From NCBI GenBank assembly GCA_040880125.1, contig JBBDJB010000010.1, forward strand, positions 1 to 47,744: a stretch of DNA of 47,744 nucleotides. The letters are read 5' to 3'. Shown one piece after another: positions 16,731 to 26,167 of the stretch. The stretch's first letter is position 1. Each line of letters starts with the position of its first letter. The translations under genes were made by a program, and so were the position numbers. This stretch comes from JBBDJB01 sp040880125. GTDB taxonomy: Bacteria > Planctomycetota > Planctomycetia > Pirellulales > JBBDJB01. The notes beneath the pieces are model-generated. The model was not told where the DNA came from, did no database searches, and saw only the letters and a program-made list of their open reading frames with translations.

Positions 16731-18632
16731 TTAGTCCGCCGCCTGCTGGCCGCTCGCCGCGGTTTGCTCCGCCTGGGCGTCGTCGAGCTGGGCATCGTCG
16801 AGCTGGGCGATGGCGAACAGGTGTGTCCGGTTCGAAATGTACAGGACATTGTCCGCCACGATCGGCGTGCTGTAGACGGAGTTGCCCATGTTGATCTCGC
16901 TGATCGGCACGAGCTGTCCGCCGTCGTCCTTCATGGCCACGTTCGGATCGGCCGACACGCGGAAGATCGCCACGTCGCCGTCGTCGTCGCCAATGTACAC
17001 CTTATCCTCGACGATCAGCGGCGAGCCCCAGGCCGCGGCGAACATGTCGTACGTCCAGTGCGGCTTGCCGGTCTTGGCGTCCAGGCAGTGGAACAGCCCG
17101 CTGAAGTCGGCGATGAACAAGAGCCCGTCCTTGATGGCCACGGTGCCGCAACTGCGGTTCATGGTTTCTTCGAATTCGATCTCGCCGTTCTCGTTCTTGT
17201 CAAACTCGCTGAAATGCCACACCACGGCCGAGTTCGGGTTCGGCCGGACGACCTCGCCTTCTTCGGCAATGACCGCCTGCTCGCGGCGATGCGGGATCGG
17301 GTTTTCCAGGTCCGGCAGCTTGAACGCCAACTCGGGGCCCACGTCGCCGCGCTTGGTCGGATCGATGCACCACAGATGGCCCACGCCCTGGTCGTGCTCG
17401 GGATCCTGCCCGACGGCCACGTAAACCAGCCCGTCGTGAATGACCGGCGTGGCGATGATGTTATTCCGCGTGCCGCGTCCGCCGAGGATCCACTTGGACT
17501 CCTTGGGGTTGGCGTCGAACTTCCACAGCAGCTTGGCCTGGCCGTCTTCGGTCCGCTCGCCCAGGAAGCTGTACACCCAGCCGTCGCCGCCGGCGAAGAT
17601 CACCTGCGGCACGCCGTCGAGCACGGCAAAGGCGGGCGACGACCACTGGCCGTGCAAGATGTTCACGCCCGGCGACCCGTCGGTCCACAGCACCTCGCCG
17701 GTGTTCTTATCCATGGCGACGAAGCTGGGGGCGTCCGGAGCCGGCAGGTTGATGTGCGACTCGTCCATGCCGTTAGAGGTGTTCACAAACAGGATGTCGC
17801 CTGCGGCGGTCACCGAGCAACTGCACATGTTGTGCTGCGAGATCTTCAGATCGTCCATCATGTCGAGCACCCAGATCACGTCGGCCTCTTTTTCGGTGGC
17901 GTGACTCTCTTCGGTGTGCGGACCATCGTTCTCGCCGTCGCGGAAGCCCTCGGTATCGAGGCAGCGGACTTCACCGCGGCTGGTGACGAACCACAGCCGG
18001 TCGCCTTCAACGTACGGTGCGCAGCAGATGCCCTGCAGCGGCCAGTCGTGCACGCGCCCGGTGGGCAGCTTCTCGCTGCTGTGCTGCCAGAGGAAGGAGC
18101 CGTCTTCGAGGTCGAACGCCAAAAGGCAGCCCAGGTCCACCTCTGGTGGATAACGCTCCAGCCAGCCGGCGCCGTTGTTCGTGCCGACGAAGACTTTGCC
18201 ATCGGCCACCACGGCGTTGCCGTAGCTCTGCGAACCCAGCCGGGCAACCCACTTGATGTTCTTGGCTGTGTCCGAGATCCACTCGCCGGTCGCCGGATCA
18301 AAGTCGCCGGGGTGCCACTCGGTGGGGATGTTGTGTCCGACCGGCGTGTTGTTGCGCTGCGCGGAGCCTCCCCACTGCTTCCACTCCATGGTGATCCCTT
18401 CGTCGCCACTGGAAGCCGGCGCCTCGGCCGATGGGTCCGTCGCCTGCTCCGCCGAAGCGTCCCCCTCGGCAGCTTCTTTTTCGGTAGCGGCCCCGGGCGA
18501 GCCGCCTTCGGATTCATCGCCGGAGGCGAAACCCGCCCGCGAGTCGTCCACACTGGGTTCCGCGCATCCCACGGCAAGCGGCATTACCGCCGCTGCGGCC
18601 AGCAGCAGCCAAAATCCAGGTCGGCATTTCAT
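16731..18632 (-). CDS. PQQ-like beta-propeller lipoprotein
   Basis: A 633-residue exported protein. The N-terminus (MKCRPGFWLLLAAAAVMPL, then AVGC at about residue 23) is a lipoprotein signal, followed by an acidic Ser/Ala/Glu-rich linker to about residue 80. The rest is a beta-propeller of the PQQ-enzyme repeat type (repeated GxVYVGxxDG-type blades such as DKVYIGDDDGDVAIF, LWCIDPTKRGD, GEVLWTDGSPG). Such proteins are abundant in planctomycetes; enzymatic activity cannot be inferred because PQQ ligands are not evident. The C-terminus carries a small duplication (AQLDDAQLDDAQ). AAGGAG lies before ATG 18632, which decides against the upstream in-frame start at 18689. Confidence 0.88.
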   Translation of the reverse strand: MKCRPGFWLLLAAAAVMPLAVGCAEPSVDDSRAGFASGDESEGGSPGAATEKEAAEGDASAEQATDPSAEAPASSGDEGITMEWKQWGGSAQRNNTPVGHNIPTEWHPGDFDPATGEWISDTAKNIKWVARLGSQSYGNAVVADGKVFVGTNNGAGWLERYPPEVDLGCLLAFDLEDGSFLWQHSSEKLPTGRVHDWPLQGICCAPYVEGDRLWFVTSRGEVRCLDTEGFRDGENDGPHTEESHATEKEADVIWVLDMMDDLKISQHNMCSCSVTAAGDILFVNTSNGMDESHINLPAPDAPSFVAMDKNTGEVLWTDGSPGVNILHGQWSSPAFAVLDGVPQVIFAGGDGWVYSFLGERTEDGQAKLLWKFDANPKESKWILGGRGTRNNIIATPVIHDGLVYVAVGQDPEHDQGVGHLWCIDPTKRGDVGPELAFKLPDLENPIPHRREQAVIAEEGEVVRPNPNSAVVWHFSEFDKNENGEIEFEETMNRSCGTVAIKDGLLFIADFSGLFHCLDAKTGKPHWTYDMFAAAWGSPLIVEDKVYIGDDDGDVAIFRVSADPNVAMKDDGGQLVPISEINMGNSVYSTPIVADNVLYISNRTHLFAIAQLDDAQLDDAQAEQTAASGQQAAD

Positions 18633-18721
18633 AATCGGATTCGCTCCTTGAGATAAACCTCCAAGCGGACGGTGCCGCCTGGCAATCAATTCAGGGGTTA
18701 TACGCTTCGCACTTCGAGTGC

Positions 18722-18793
18722 GTAGGGTCCGCTGTTGTGCGGACCATTCTCATTCGCATTCACTCGGGCGAGGGTCCGCACCGCGGACCCTAC
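18722..18793. repeat. Inverted pair of GTAG-type REP (family 1)
   Basis: The left copy is GTAGGGTCCGCTGTTGTGCG followed by GACC (18722-18745), and the right copy in inverse orientation ends GCGGACCCTAC (18773-18793). Each copy is GTAG plus a hairpin with stem GGTCCGC/GCGGACC. The pair lies between the two beta-propeller genes. Confidence 0.85.
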
Positions 18794-18824
18794 AGTCGCT
18801 GAACTATTGCGCATCCAGCCGCTG

Positions 18825-21077
18825 TCAATTCTGTTGAACCGCGATGTTGTCGAAGTAGGCCTCCGCGTCGGAGGTGTTGCCGAACAAGCCCGGGCTGCCG
18901 GAGTGATTGGGCGACTCGTCGACCGCCTCGATCGTCCACTCCTCCGGTTCCGCTTCGCCGCGGGCCCAGATCTTCGCCCGCACCAGCAGGCGCTCGCCGT
19001 CGGGCTCGGTGGTGAGCTTCATCGTGTACCACTTGTCGGGCTGCCACTCGAAGGGGATCGTCTTGGCCATCCGCAGCACGGCCGACCAACTGCGCACTTG
19101 CAGCCGCTGGCTGGCCCCTTGCAGATCGAGGACGTAACGCTGATTGACCAGCCCGAAGTCGGCCAGCCGCCCGTCCTTGAGCTGCCCGCGGACGTCGGCC
19201 TGGATTGTGTAGTCGCTCATGTCGGCCGAGCCGAAGGCGGTCATGCTCCGGGTGCCGAGCTTGGTGTCCGGCTCGCCCGGGCGGGTGGGAATTGTATCGA
19301 CTTTCGCCATCACGTTTTCGCCGTCCAGGTTACGGACCACGTGACGTACCCGGCCGCCGACCCACGTGAGGGGGACTTCGCCCGATTCAAAGTCAAACTT
19401 CCACGGCAGCGGCGGAATGACGCGAATCCGCGCGGTGCCGGTCAGGTCGCCTTGCTTGAATGTTACGCGGGCGGCCGTGTGCTGGGGACCGCCGGGGGCC
19501 GTATATTGGCCCGCTTCGCTGAACTCGCCCGGGCCCACCAGCTCGAACTGCCCCTCGGCCGGCTGATCGAGCTGCTGCCCGCGCTTGTTGAACAGCGTGA
19601 CGCGGAACTCCTGCTGCTGGCCCGGCTGCATCAAGATCTCGGCCGGCACGACCTGGACAATTGCCGGCTGGGTGTCTTCCAGCGGGGCCTCCTCCGGTGC
19701 CGGAGGCCGCTCCGCCGCGGCCGGCTCGTGGTCGGCGTCGCCAAAGCAATAGAGAAAGTCGGTCGTCGGCACATAGATGCGGCCGTGCGCCACGATCGGC
19801 GATCCGTGCGACTCGCCGCCGACACGCGGCATCCGGAGCGTCGAGACGATCTCGACCCCCTCGTCGCTCGGCCGCAGCACATAGCCGCGGGCATCGGTTG
19901 TGAACAGATAAATCTTGCCGTCGGCGTAAATGGGACTGGAGAACATGGTTCGCCCCAGCGCCCGGCGATTGATCAGCTTCCCGGTTTCGGCCTCGAAAAT
20001 GTACAGCTTCGCGCCGAGGTCGACGACGTAGAGCCGGTCGCCGATCTTCAGCGGGGCGGCCCGGCCGGCCATCACTTCGTTCTCGCGCCAGATCTCCTGG
20101 CCCTTGCTGTCGATGGCCACGATGGCGCCCATTTGGGTGCCGACCAGATTCTCTTCGGCCTGCCCCATGTAGGTGACGCCGCGGTCGACCAGGGGCGTGG
20201 TGTACAGCCCGCGCCGCGAGAAGGGGAAGTTCCAGATCGCTTGGCCGGTGCGCGGCTGCATGGCCCACACGGCGCCGTCGCCCGAACCAAACACCATGGC
20301 CGCCGTGCCGTCCAGGACGCTTACGATCGGCGTGCTGTAGGTCGTGTCGTAGGGAATCAGCCGCGTGCCGCCCAACCACACCAGCTCGCCGCTGGCCTTG
20401 TTGAAGCCGAGGAAGCGGTGCGCCGGTTTGGACATCAGCCCCCACTCGGGCGTATCGCCCCAGCCGACGATCACGCCGCTGATGATGGCCAGGTCCTCGA
20501 ACACGATCGGCACGTTCGTCCGGCCGCCGTAGGTGGTGATCAGGCCATACTCCTCGACCAGCGAGCGCGACCAGAGGGTATCGCCGGTCTCGCCGTCGAT
20601 GCACTGAAACAATCCGGAAACCCCCAGGGCGTACACGCGCCCCGTCGTCGGATCGCCCACGACGCACGACCAGCCCACCCGGGTGTCCGGCACGTCCGAG
20701 AGAAAGACATTGAACTGGTTCCGCCACAGGATCTCACCGGTCTTGGCGTCGGCACAAATCACCTGTTCGCCTTCCCGCGGGGTGCCGGGGTAGGTCCTGG
20801 TGAGCGTGTAGAGCTTGCCGTTCATCACGATTGGCGTGCTGCGGCCGCTCAGTTCCTCGCTCTTCCACAGCAGCGTGCCGCCGGCGGCGCCGCTGAAGTC
20901 CAAGTCGTCGACCAAGCCCGTCTCCCGCGAGATGCCGTTCTGCTCCGGGCCGCGCCACGGCGTCCACTCGAACTTGTCGGCGGGCGGGATCAATTGCGCG
21001 GGAGCCACGGCGGACAACACGCCCAGGCACAGCAGCAGCGCCGCGCCGCTGGTCGACAAAAACGGTTTTCTATTCAT
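18825..21077 (-). CDS. Secreted PQQ-like beta-propeller protein with C-terminal carbohydrate-binding-like domain
   Basis: A 750-residue exported protein with signal peptide (LLLCLGVLSAVAPAQ). Residues about 35-470 form a beta-propeller with repeated blades (GKLYTLTRTYPG, TGEILWRN, GRVYALGVSGLFQCID, GLYTTPLVDRGVTYMG). After a Pro/Glu-rich linker an Ig-like segment follows (AIVQVVPAEILMQPGQQQEF). The C-terminal part ends with a jelly-roll-like domain (TIQADVRGQ, GSPGLFGNTSDAEAYFDNIA) as in laminin-G or DUF1080-type sugar-binding domains. The likely role is periplasmic or surface binding; no enzyme motif is seen. It is co-directional with the other beta-propeller gene, 192 bp apart. Confidence 0.88.
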   Translation of the reverse strand: MNRKPFLSTSGAALLLCLGVLSAVAPAQLIPPADKFEWTPWRGPEQNGISRETGLVDDLDFSGAAGGTLLWKSEELSGRSTPIVMNGKLYTLTRTYPGTPREGEQVICADAKTGEILWRNQFNVFLSDVPDTRVGWSCVVGDPTTGRVYALGVSGLFQCIDGETGDTLWSRSLVEEYGLITTYGGRTNVPIVFEDLAIISGVIVGWGDTPEWGLMSKPAHRFLGFNKASGELVWLGGTRLIPYDTTYSTPIVSVLDGTAAMVFGSGDGAVWAMQPRTGQAIWNFPFSRRGLYTTPLVDRGVTYMGQAEENLVGTQMGAIVAIDSKGQEIWRENEVMAGRAAPLKIGDRLYVVDLGAKLYIFEAETGKLINRRALGRTMFSSPIYADGKIYLFTTDARGYVLRPSDEGVEIVSTLRMPRVGGESHGSPIVAHGRIYVPTTDFLYCFGDADHEPAAAERPPAPEEAPLEDTQPAIVQVVPAEILMQPGQQQEFRVTLFNKRGQQLDQPAEGQFELVGPGEFSEAGQYTAPGGPQHTAARVTFKQGDLTGTARIRVIPPLPWKFDFESGEVPLTWVGGRVRHVVRNLDGENVMAKVDTIPTRPGEPDTKLGTRSMTAFGSADMSDYTIQADVRGQLKDGRLADFGLVNQRYVLDLQGASQRLQVRSWSAVLRMAKTIPFEWQPDKWYTMKLTTEPDGERLLVRAKIWARGEAEPEEWTIEAVDESPNHSGSPGLFGNTSDAEAYFDNIAVQQN

Positions 21078-21183
21078 GGCAGACCTTCAATGGATCGTAG
21101 GAGGAGTCTCTTCGGTACTTACTGGGGGCAGCCACTTCCGGCACGCAGCGCCAGTCGAATCTATTCGCCAGTCAAGTCATTCA

Positions 21184-21549
21184 TCAGTCGAACCATTCAT
21201 CGGCGGGATCGAATTTCGGCACGACTACGATCAACACGGTCATTTGTCCCACGGCCCGATGCCGCACGCCGGGCCGGATCAGGATGCACATGCCCGGCTT
21301 CACCGCGATCGTCTGATCGTCGAGCTGCATCTGCGCGCCCGAGTCACACTCCAAAATGTAGTACGTCTCGATGAGCCGCTTGTGGTAGTGCAGCCGGGCA
21401 GTCGCGTCGATTTTCGTGCGGTGGATCGTGCCGGGAAAGTCCGCGACGTCCTGCAGCGCCCGATGGGCCGTGCCGCAAGGGCAGGCGACGCCGGGCACCT
21501 GGTCGAAGTCGACGATCTCCCATCGACGTGTCGAAGACGAAACACTCAT
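21184..21549 (-). CDS. Single-domain cupin protein
   Basis: A 121-residue beta-barrel cupin. Motif 1 (TARLHYHKRLIETYYILE) contributes two histidines and a glutamate and motif 2 (PGMCILIRPGVRHRAVG) a third histidine, so a metal site is expected. There is no signal peptide. The substrate is unknown. It is co-directional with the beta-propeller gene 107 bp downstream. Confidence 0.88.
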   Translation of the reverse strand: MSVSSSTRRWEIVDFDQVPGVACPCGTAHRALQDVADFPGTIHRTKIDATARLHYHKRLIETYYILECDSGAQMQLDDQTIAVKPGMCILIRPGVRHRAVGQMTVLIVVVPKFDPADEWFD

Positions 21550-22318
21550 GCGGATCGCAAGTGGATGGTGCGATTGGCGGGATTAATCGAGCCGGGCAAA
21601 TCTTGCCAGACCAGCCCTGGCCGATTCGTACGGCTAGCGACCACCTCATCCTACCGTGCGAGAGCAAGAGTCGCAAAAGGCACTCGCCATCGGTGCGAGG
21701 ATACGCCGCCTATCGGGGGAGACGTGGCGGAGCCGGGCGGCTGAGCACAAATAGACGGGCAGCTCCGCGTTTGGCTGACTACCCCTGGAATTTCGCACCC
21801 ACTAGGGCCAGGCGGTGCGAGACTGCATCGGCGGATCGAAAGGGCATTGGCCGGCGGCGCCAGGGCCGGGCAATCGGCAAACTTTGACCAGACTGTGCCG
21901 GCAGTAAGGTTTGTGTAACGGTTGATGTAAACCACTTACGGAAAAAAACTTCCGATCATTCAAGGCGTCTTCCCCAGGGTGCCGATACGCTATCTGTCGC
22001 GAGACGAGGATAAGGTGCCTTAAACGGCATATCCAGAGCGCGTCAGCTAACCGGATCGGATTGATCGAGTCAAGGAGTGGCTCGACCGGTTCTGGCGCTA
22101 AACCGTGTGAACTGCGGCCACCCACCACCTTCCCGCCTTCCGGCACAACCACGTGCCGCCTACCCCGCACCTACCCGAGCCACCTGTTAGGCACTGATGT
22201 CGAGGACGGCCCCGGATCGTCCACCGGCAGGTGCAAGAAGGGGGCGCACGTAGGTCCCGCGCTCGGAAGTTCGGAAAGGTCCGTGCCCTCAGTTCCAGCG
22301 TAAAGGAGACGTTGCTCG
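21550..22318. other. Gene-free region, divergent promoter region of cupin and Cys-rich genes
   Basis: No reading frame here has coding features that I can support. The strip from about 21900 to 22060 is less GC-rich than its surroundings and contains an A-rich stretch (GGAAAAAAACTTCC). The last bases hold the ribosome binding site AAAGGAG of the Cys-rich gene. A long 5' leader for that gene is possible. No repeat of the families listed here was seen. Confidence 0.5.
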
Positions 22319-22918
22319 ATGAAATGGAACATGGTTCTTGGCGCCCTTGTGGTCAGCATCGGCTTGTGTAGCCAAAGCTTCGGCTTTGAGCTGCTCGATC
22401 GGATGCTTGGCGTGGGCTGCGGCTGCGAACAAACCTGTTGTGCGAAGCCGGTGCAGTCTTGCTGCGAGCAGCCTGCATGCGGATGCGACACGGGTTGCGG
22501 CCACCACGGCGGTCTGTTGGACGGTCTGTTCGGTAGCCACCACCGCGGTTGCGGATGTGCGGCCCCGAGCTGCTGCGAAGCTGCCGCCCCGTCGTGCGGT
22601 TGCGAAGCCGCGGCTCCGTCGTGCGGTTGCGAAGCCGCCCCGAGCTGCGGATGCGGTGGCGGTCACGGCCACCATGGCCGTCGCGGCGGATGCGGCCACC
22701 ACGGCGGTCTGCTGAGCGGTCTGTTCGGCTGCCACAAGGGTTGCGGATGTGCTTCGGCCTGTGCCCCCAGCTGCGGCTGTGGCGCTCCGGTCGGCGGTGC
22801 CCCGGTCATGGACGGTGGCGACGCCGCCCCCATGCCCCCGGCCCCGATGGCCGATCCCCAGGCCTCGCGCTCCAGCCAGCGCCGCCTGGTCCGCACCAGC
22901 AGCCTCGTCACCCGCTAA
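22319..22918 (+). CDS. Secreted Cys/Gly/His-rich repeat protein
   Basis: A 199-residue protein with signal peptide (VLGALVVSIGLCSQSFG). The mature part has about 26 cysteines, many as CGC or CC, plus GHHGG runs. Two copies of a module (CGHHGGLLDGLFGSHHRGCG and CGHHGGLLSGLFGCHKGCG) enclose three tandem PSCGCEA-type repeats. The C-terminal 50 residues are Pro/Ala/Met-rich and end in basic RRLVRTSSLVTR. Such composition suits disulfide cross-linking or metal binding outside the cytoplasm; planctomycete cell walls contain cysteine-rich proteins, but a wall role is inference. It has a strong ribosome binding site and a strong terminator, suggesting high expression. Confidence 0.85.
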   Translation: MKWNMVLGALVVSIGLCSQSFGFELLDRMLGVGCGCEQTCCAKPVQSCCEQPACGCDTGCGHHGGLLDGLFGSHHRGCGCAAPSCCEAAAPSCGCEAAAPSCGCEAAPSCGCGGGHGHHGRRGGCGHHGGLLSGLFGCHKGCGCASACAPSCGCGAPVGGAPVMDGGDAAPMPPAPMADPQASRSSQRRLVRTSSLVTR

Positions 22919-22949
22919 CGCGTCTGACGGACAATCTGGTCTACGAACG

Positions 22950-22986
22950 AGCCTGCCCGAGAAAATTACTCGGGCAGGCTTTTTTT
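22950..22986 (+). terminator. Rho-independent terminator
   Basis: A perfect 12-bp stem (AGCCTGCCCGAG / CTCGGGCAGGCT) with loop AAAATTA is followed by seven T (TTTTTTT from 22980). It ends the Cys-rich gene 32 bp after its stop codon. It is the clearest intrinsic terminator in the window. Confidence 0.95.
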
Positions 22987-23045
22987 GTTTCGTGCTTATG
23001 CGCCGGTCAGTCACACACTTCGGCTTCCCGAAGTGTGCCACCATC

Positions 23046-24212
23046 TCACCCGACACTCGCCGCCGTACGGCTCTCCACCAGGGCCGCGGCATAGGACAGG
23101 TAGTCGTTCCGCTGGCGGCATAGCTCCAGGTAGCGATCGATCCGTTCCGCACGCCGGGCCATCTCCAGCGGACGCGGTGCGTATGGCGAAAGCTGCACGC
23201 CCGCGGGCACCAATTCGCCCCACACTTCCATTGCTTCGGCGTGTCGGCCCAGCCGCGTCAGCAGGATCAAATACGTCTCCACCGCCCCGGTGCCATGCTC
23301 CTCGATGGCCAGCTCTCGCGCCTTGCGGCCAAAGTGATCGACGGCCTCGTCCACGTGCTCGCCCAGCGATGCGGCGAACAGCAAGCGGTGGCTGTCGTAC
23401 ACGTCCAGGAACGGCTCGTCGCCGGGAAACTGTAGCGCCGCGCTAAGCCGCCGCCCGTACTCCGTCAGATCCAGCGCCAACTGCAACGGCTCGCGGTCGA
23501 CCAGCAGCCGGCCGAATCGCACCGTCGAGGAGAGGTGCGAGGTGTCGATGTGATAGCTGTCGTTCTCCAGCAGCCACGGCCGCTCGGCCACCAGCTCGGC
23601 CAGCGTCGCCTCGGCCGGCGGTTTTCCTTCCTCCCGTTCAACGTGTCCCCGCACGTTGCCCAGCAGCTCGCCGTGCAGGTGCCGCACGAGCGTCTGGGCC
23701 GCGGTGCGCTGTGTCTCCTGCGGCAGGCTGTACATCACGCCTTCCAGCGTGGTGATGGCATTGCACGTGCCGTAGTGGCCCAGCACCAGGCGGAAGCCCA
23801 GCTCCGGATTTACGCCCTCGTGCAGCGACAGCTCGACGAGCTCGTCGAGGTTTTTCTCGTCGACGTTCGTCTCGGCCAGCGCTTGGGCGAGCTGCGTCTT
23901 GTCGCCGACCGGCCGCAAATAGACCCAGGCCTCGCGGAAGCGGCCCGCGGTGACCATCAGCCCCCCGACCTCGCGGCAGGCTTCTAAGTACGACTCTTCG
24001 ACCTGCGACCGCAGCGGCTCAGGCAGCTCCTCGAGATTGCCAGGCCGATCTACCCCGAGCCCCAGCCGGTGCCGGAACTGCATCAGCCGGGCGTCGAACA
24101 GCTCATGATATTGGCCGGCCTCGCGCAGCTCCCCGGCCAATCGCGAGAGCGTCTCATCCGCGCTGGAGTCGACCGCTTCAGGCGTGAGAATTTCGAACAG
24201 CTTTTCAGACAT
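23046..24212 (-). CDS. Conserved protein of unknown function, helical
   Basis: A 388-residue soluble, acidic protein with no signal peptide or membrane span. It appears nearly all alpha-helical and has TPR-like stretches (GRFREAWVYLRPVGDKTQLAQAL; GTGAVETYLILLTRLGRHAEAMEVWGELV). The second half includes ENDSYHIDTSHLSSTVRFGR, which may be a functional site, because clustered His/Asp residues are conserved-looking. ATG 24212 is chosen over the upstream start at 24263 as it follows a GGTAGGTGC region less and begins a normal N-terminus (MSEKLFEIL). I do not recognise a named family. Confidence 0.8.
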   Translation of the reverse strand: MSEKLFEILTPEAVDSSADETLSRLAGELREAGQYHELFDARLMQFRHRLGLGVDRPGNLEELPEPLRSQVEESYLEACREVGGLMVTAGRFREAWVYLRPVGDKTQLAQALAETNVDEKNLDELVELSLHEGVNPELGFRLVLGHYGTCNAITTLEGVMYSLPQETQRTAAQTLVRHLHGELLGNVRGHVEREEGKPPAEATLAELVAERPWLLENDSYHIDTSHLSSTVRFGRLLVDREPLQLALDLTEYGRRLSAALQFPGDEPFLDVYDSHRLLFAASLGEHVDEAVDHFGRKARELAIEEHGTGAVETYLILLTRLGRHAEAMEVWGELVPAGVQLSPYAPRPLEMARRAERIDRYLELCRQRNDYLSYAAALVESRTAASVG

Positions 24213-24417
24213 GAACACTCCGTGCCGGTGGTAGGTGCGTCGATCCGCGCCGCTCGACTTCATCCTAACACCATCGCGCCAGCGGCACCAGCCGGGCCGG
24301 ACGAGGTCACCGCGCGCAAAAAAACCGCGAGCGATCGATGCACGGGATCAATCGCTCGCGGCCCATGGAAGGAGGTTGACGCCAGCCGAAAAGGGCTGTG
24401 TCAGCCCCGTTGGTGCC

Positions 24418-25761
24418 TTAGGCTTCGAGAGAGTAGCCTTCGCGGTACTCGGGCCGGATGATGGCGTCCAGCTCGGGCATGTTCTTCGCCTTCAGGTTCT
24501 CGGCGTCCCATTCGATCTTATCGCTTTCGCCGCTATCGCCGGTCGCCCAGACGGCCAGGTTGCCGAGCAGCACGGTCTCGGTCAGCGCGCCCGAGTAGTC
24601 GGGGAAGTTCGACATGGCCGGCTTGCCCCCCTTGATCGCCCGCACCCACTCGGCGAAGTGGGCGCTGCGGCCGCGGGGCGCACGCTCAAATTCGACTTCG
24701 GGCTGCTCGATGTCGCCCAGCAGTTGGTATCGCTCCCCGTAGTCGTCCGGCGAGTACAGTTTGCCTTTGTCGCCGATGACAATCGAGCCGCTGCCGGTGG
24801 CGTTGCGTCCGTCGAGCAGTTCGCGGTCCGGACGCTTTCCGCCATCGTACCAGACCATCTTCAGGCCCGGCCGCCAGTCGTTGGCGGCGAACTCGAACGT
24901 GATAATCGACCACTTCGGATACGAGTAGCCGTTGTGGCCGTCGGTCTCGGCCTGCACGGAAACCGGGTTCCGCAAGTCGAGCGCGGCGAACGCCATGTTC
25001 GCCGTGTGGCAGGCCATGTCGCCCAGGGCGCCGGTGCCGAAGTCCCAGAAGCCGCGCCAGGCGAACGGATGGTAACCGTCCGCGTAGGCCCGCACCTTCG
25101 CGGGACCCAGCCACAGGTCCCAGTCCAGGTTGCCCGGGATGTCCTTCGGCTCGGGCTGCTCGCCGCCCTGCGGCCAGATGGGACGATTCGTCCACACGTG
25201 TACTTCGCTGACCGTGCCGAGCGTGCCCTTGCGGATCGTGGCCGCTGCCTGTCGCAGCCCAGGACCGGCCGTACCTTGGTTACCCATCTGCGTGGCCACG
25301 TTCTTCTCTTTAGCCACCTTTGCCATCTGGCGAGCTTCCCAGATCGAGTGCGTCAGCGGCTTCTGGCAGAAGCAGTGCATCCCCAGATTCATCGCCATCA
25401 CGGCGGCCGGGGCGTGCGTGTGATCTGGCGTGCTCACGGTGACCGCGTCGATCTGGTCGCCCATCTCCTCGAGCATCTTGCGGAAGTCGGTGTACCTTTT
25501 GGCATTGGGATACTTGCGGGCGGCCGAGCCCAGCTTGACCTCGTCGACGTCGCAGATGGCCACCATGTCGCCATTGCTCGCCGCATCCGCCGAGTCGCTC
25601 GATCCCTTGCCCTCTACGCCGATCGACGCGAAGCGAATCCGCTCGTTGGGAGAGTCGCTCTCTTGCGCGTGCAGACGGCCAGCCACCCAAAAGCCGGCGC
25701 CGGCAGCGGCCGAGGACTTGATGAATTGACGACGATCAGTGGTGCCACGCTGGCGTGCCAT
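24418..25761 (-). CDS. TAT-exported Gfo/Idh/MocA family oxidoreductase
   Basis: A 447-residue NAD(P)-dependent oxidoreductase. The N-terminus carries a twin-arginine signal (TDRRQFIKSSAAAGAG), followed by a Rossmann fold (RFASIGVEGKGSSD, DMVAICDVD) and the family's EKP-like motif as CFCQKPLTHS. The C-terminal domain contains GTGALGDMACHTANMAF. Exported members of this family are greatly expanded in planctomycetes and act on sugars or sugar derivatives; the substrate here is unknown. The start is ATG 25761, preceded by AGGAG; the longer open frame to 25929 runs into a repeat. Confidence 0.92.
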   Translation of the reverse strand: MARQRGTTDRRQFIKSSAAAGAGFWVAGRLHAQESDSPNERIRFASIGVEGKGSSDSADAASNGDMVAICDVDEVKLGSAARKYPNAKRYTDFRKMLEEMGDQIDAVTVSTPDHTHAPAAVMAMNLGMHCFCQKPLTHSIWEARQMAKVAKEKNVATQMGNQGTAGPGLRQAAATIRKGTLGTVSEVHVWTNRPIWPQGGEQPEPKDIPGNLDWDLWLGPAKVRAYADGYHPFAWRGFWDFGTGALGDMACHTANMAFAALDLRNPVSVQAETDGHNGYSYPKWSIITFEFAANDWRPGLKMVWYDGGKRPDRELLDGRNATGSGSIVIGDKGKLYSPDDYGERYQLLGDIEQPEVEFERAPRGRSAHFAEWVRAIKGGKPAMSNFPDYSGALTETVLLGNLAVWATGDSGESDKIEWDAENLKAKNMPELDAIIRPEYREGYSLEA

Positions 25762-25875
25762 AACGATATCTCCTGAAGGAACGGAAGGTCCGAATCTGAA
25801 ATGACAAACGGAGGTTTGCGGGTTATACGATAGCGTGGTGCGGACCGGGTCGCAACAAATTTTCCCCCCGTCCGC

Positions 25876-25943
25876 GTAGGGTCCGCTGTGCGGACCAGAT
25901 TCTGTCGAGAGCGTCCGCCAACGGTCCACACAGCGGACCCTAC
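25876..25943. repeat. Inverted pair of GTAG-type REP (family 1)
   Basis: The left copy GTAGGGTCCGCTGTGCGGAC (plus C) is at 25876-25896 and the inverse copy ending GCGGACCCTAC at 25923-25943. It lies in the divergent region between the oxidoreductase and the LRR lipoprotein (25762-26167), which otherwise shows no gene. Confidence 0.88.
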
Positions 25944-26167
25944 GCGATTGGCTCTCGCACCCCCCCGAACCCGCCCACCGCCGAGCGTTTGCGAAAGGGC
26001 CGTTTGTCCAGTAGGTTGACGTTTAATCCGGCCGGTCGCTCTCTGCCGATCACCGCGATTCCCGAAGCTTCCGAGCCGTGATGGTTCGCAGCGGCGACAC
26101 CGGAATCAATTATAGAATAAAACTGCCTGGCACCCTGCCCCCATCGGCACTTATACGGAGTGAGTCC

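Noticed and set aside
16764..18656. Plus-strand open frame (630 codons) opposite the beta-propeller lipoprotein
   Set aside because: Same reason: it mirrors a well-supported gene and shows no domain pattern.
18735..21374. Long plus-strand open frame (879 codons) opposite the beta-propeller gene
   Set aside because: It is antisense to a gene with signal peptide, propeller repeats and a ribosome binding site. Its translation is low-complexity Arg/Gly/Ala/His sequence typical of a mirror frame in GC-rich DNA.
22289..23152. Minus-strand open frame opposite the Cys-rich gene
   Set aside because: Its Ala/Thr/Val repeats simply mirror the Gly/Cys/His repeats of the real gene, and it crosses the terminator.
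24235..25776. Plus-strand open frame opposite the Gfo/Idh/MocA gene
   Set aside because: Mirror frame of a TAT-signal oxidoreductase; composition is not protein-like.
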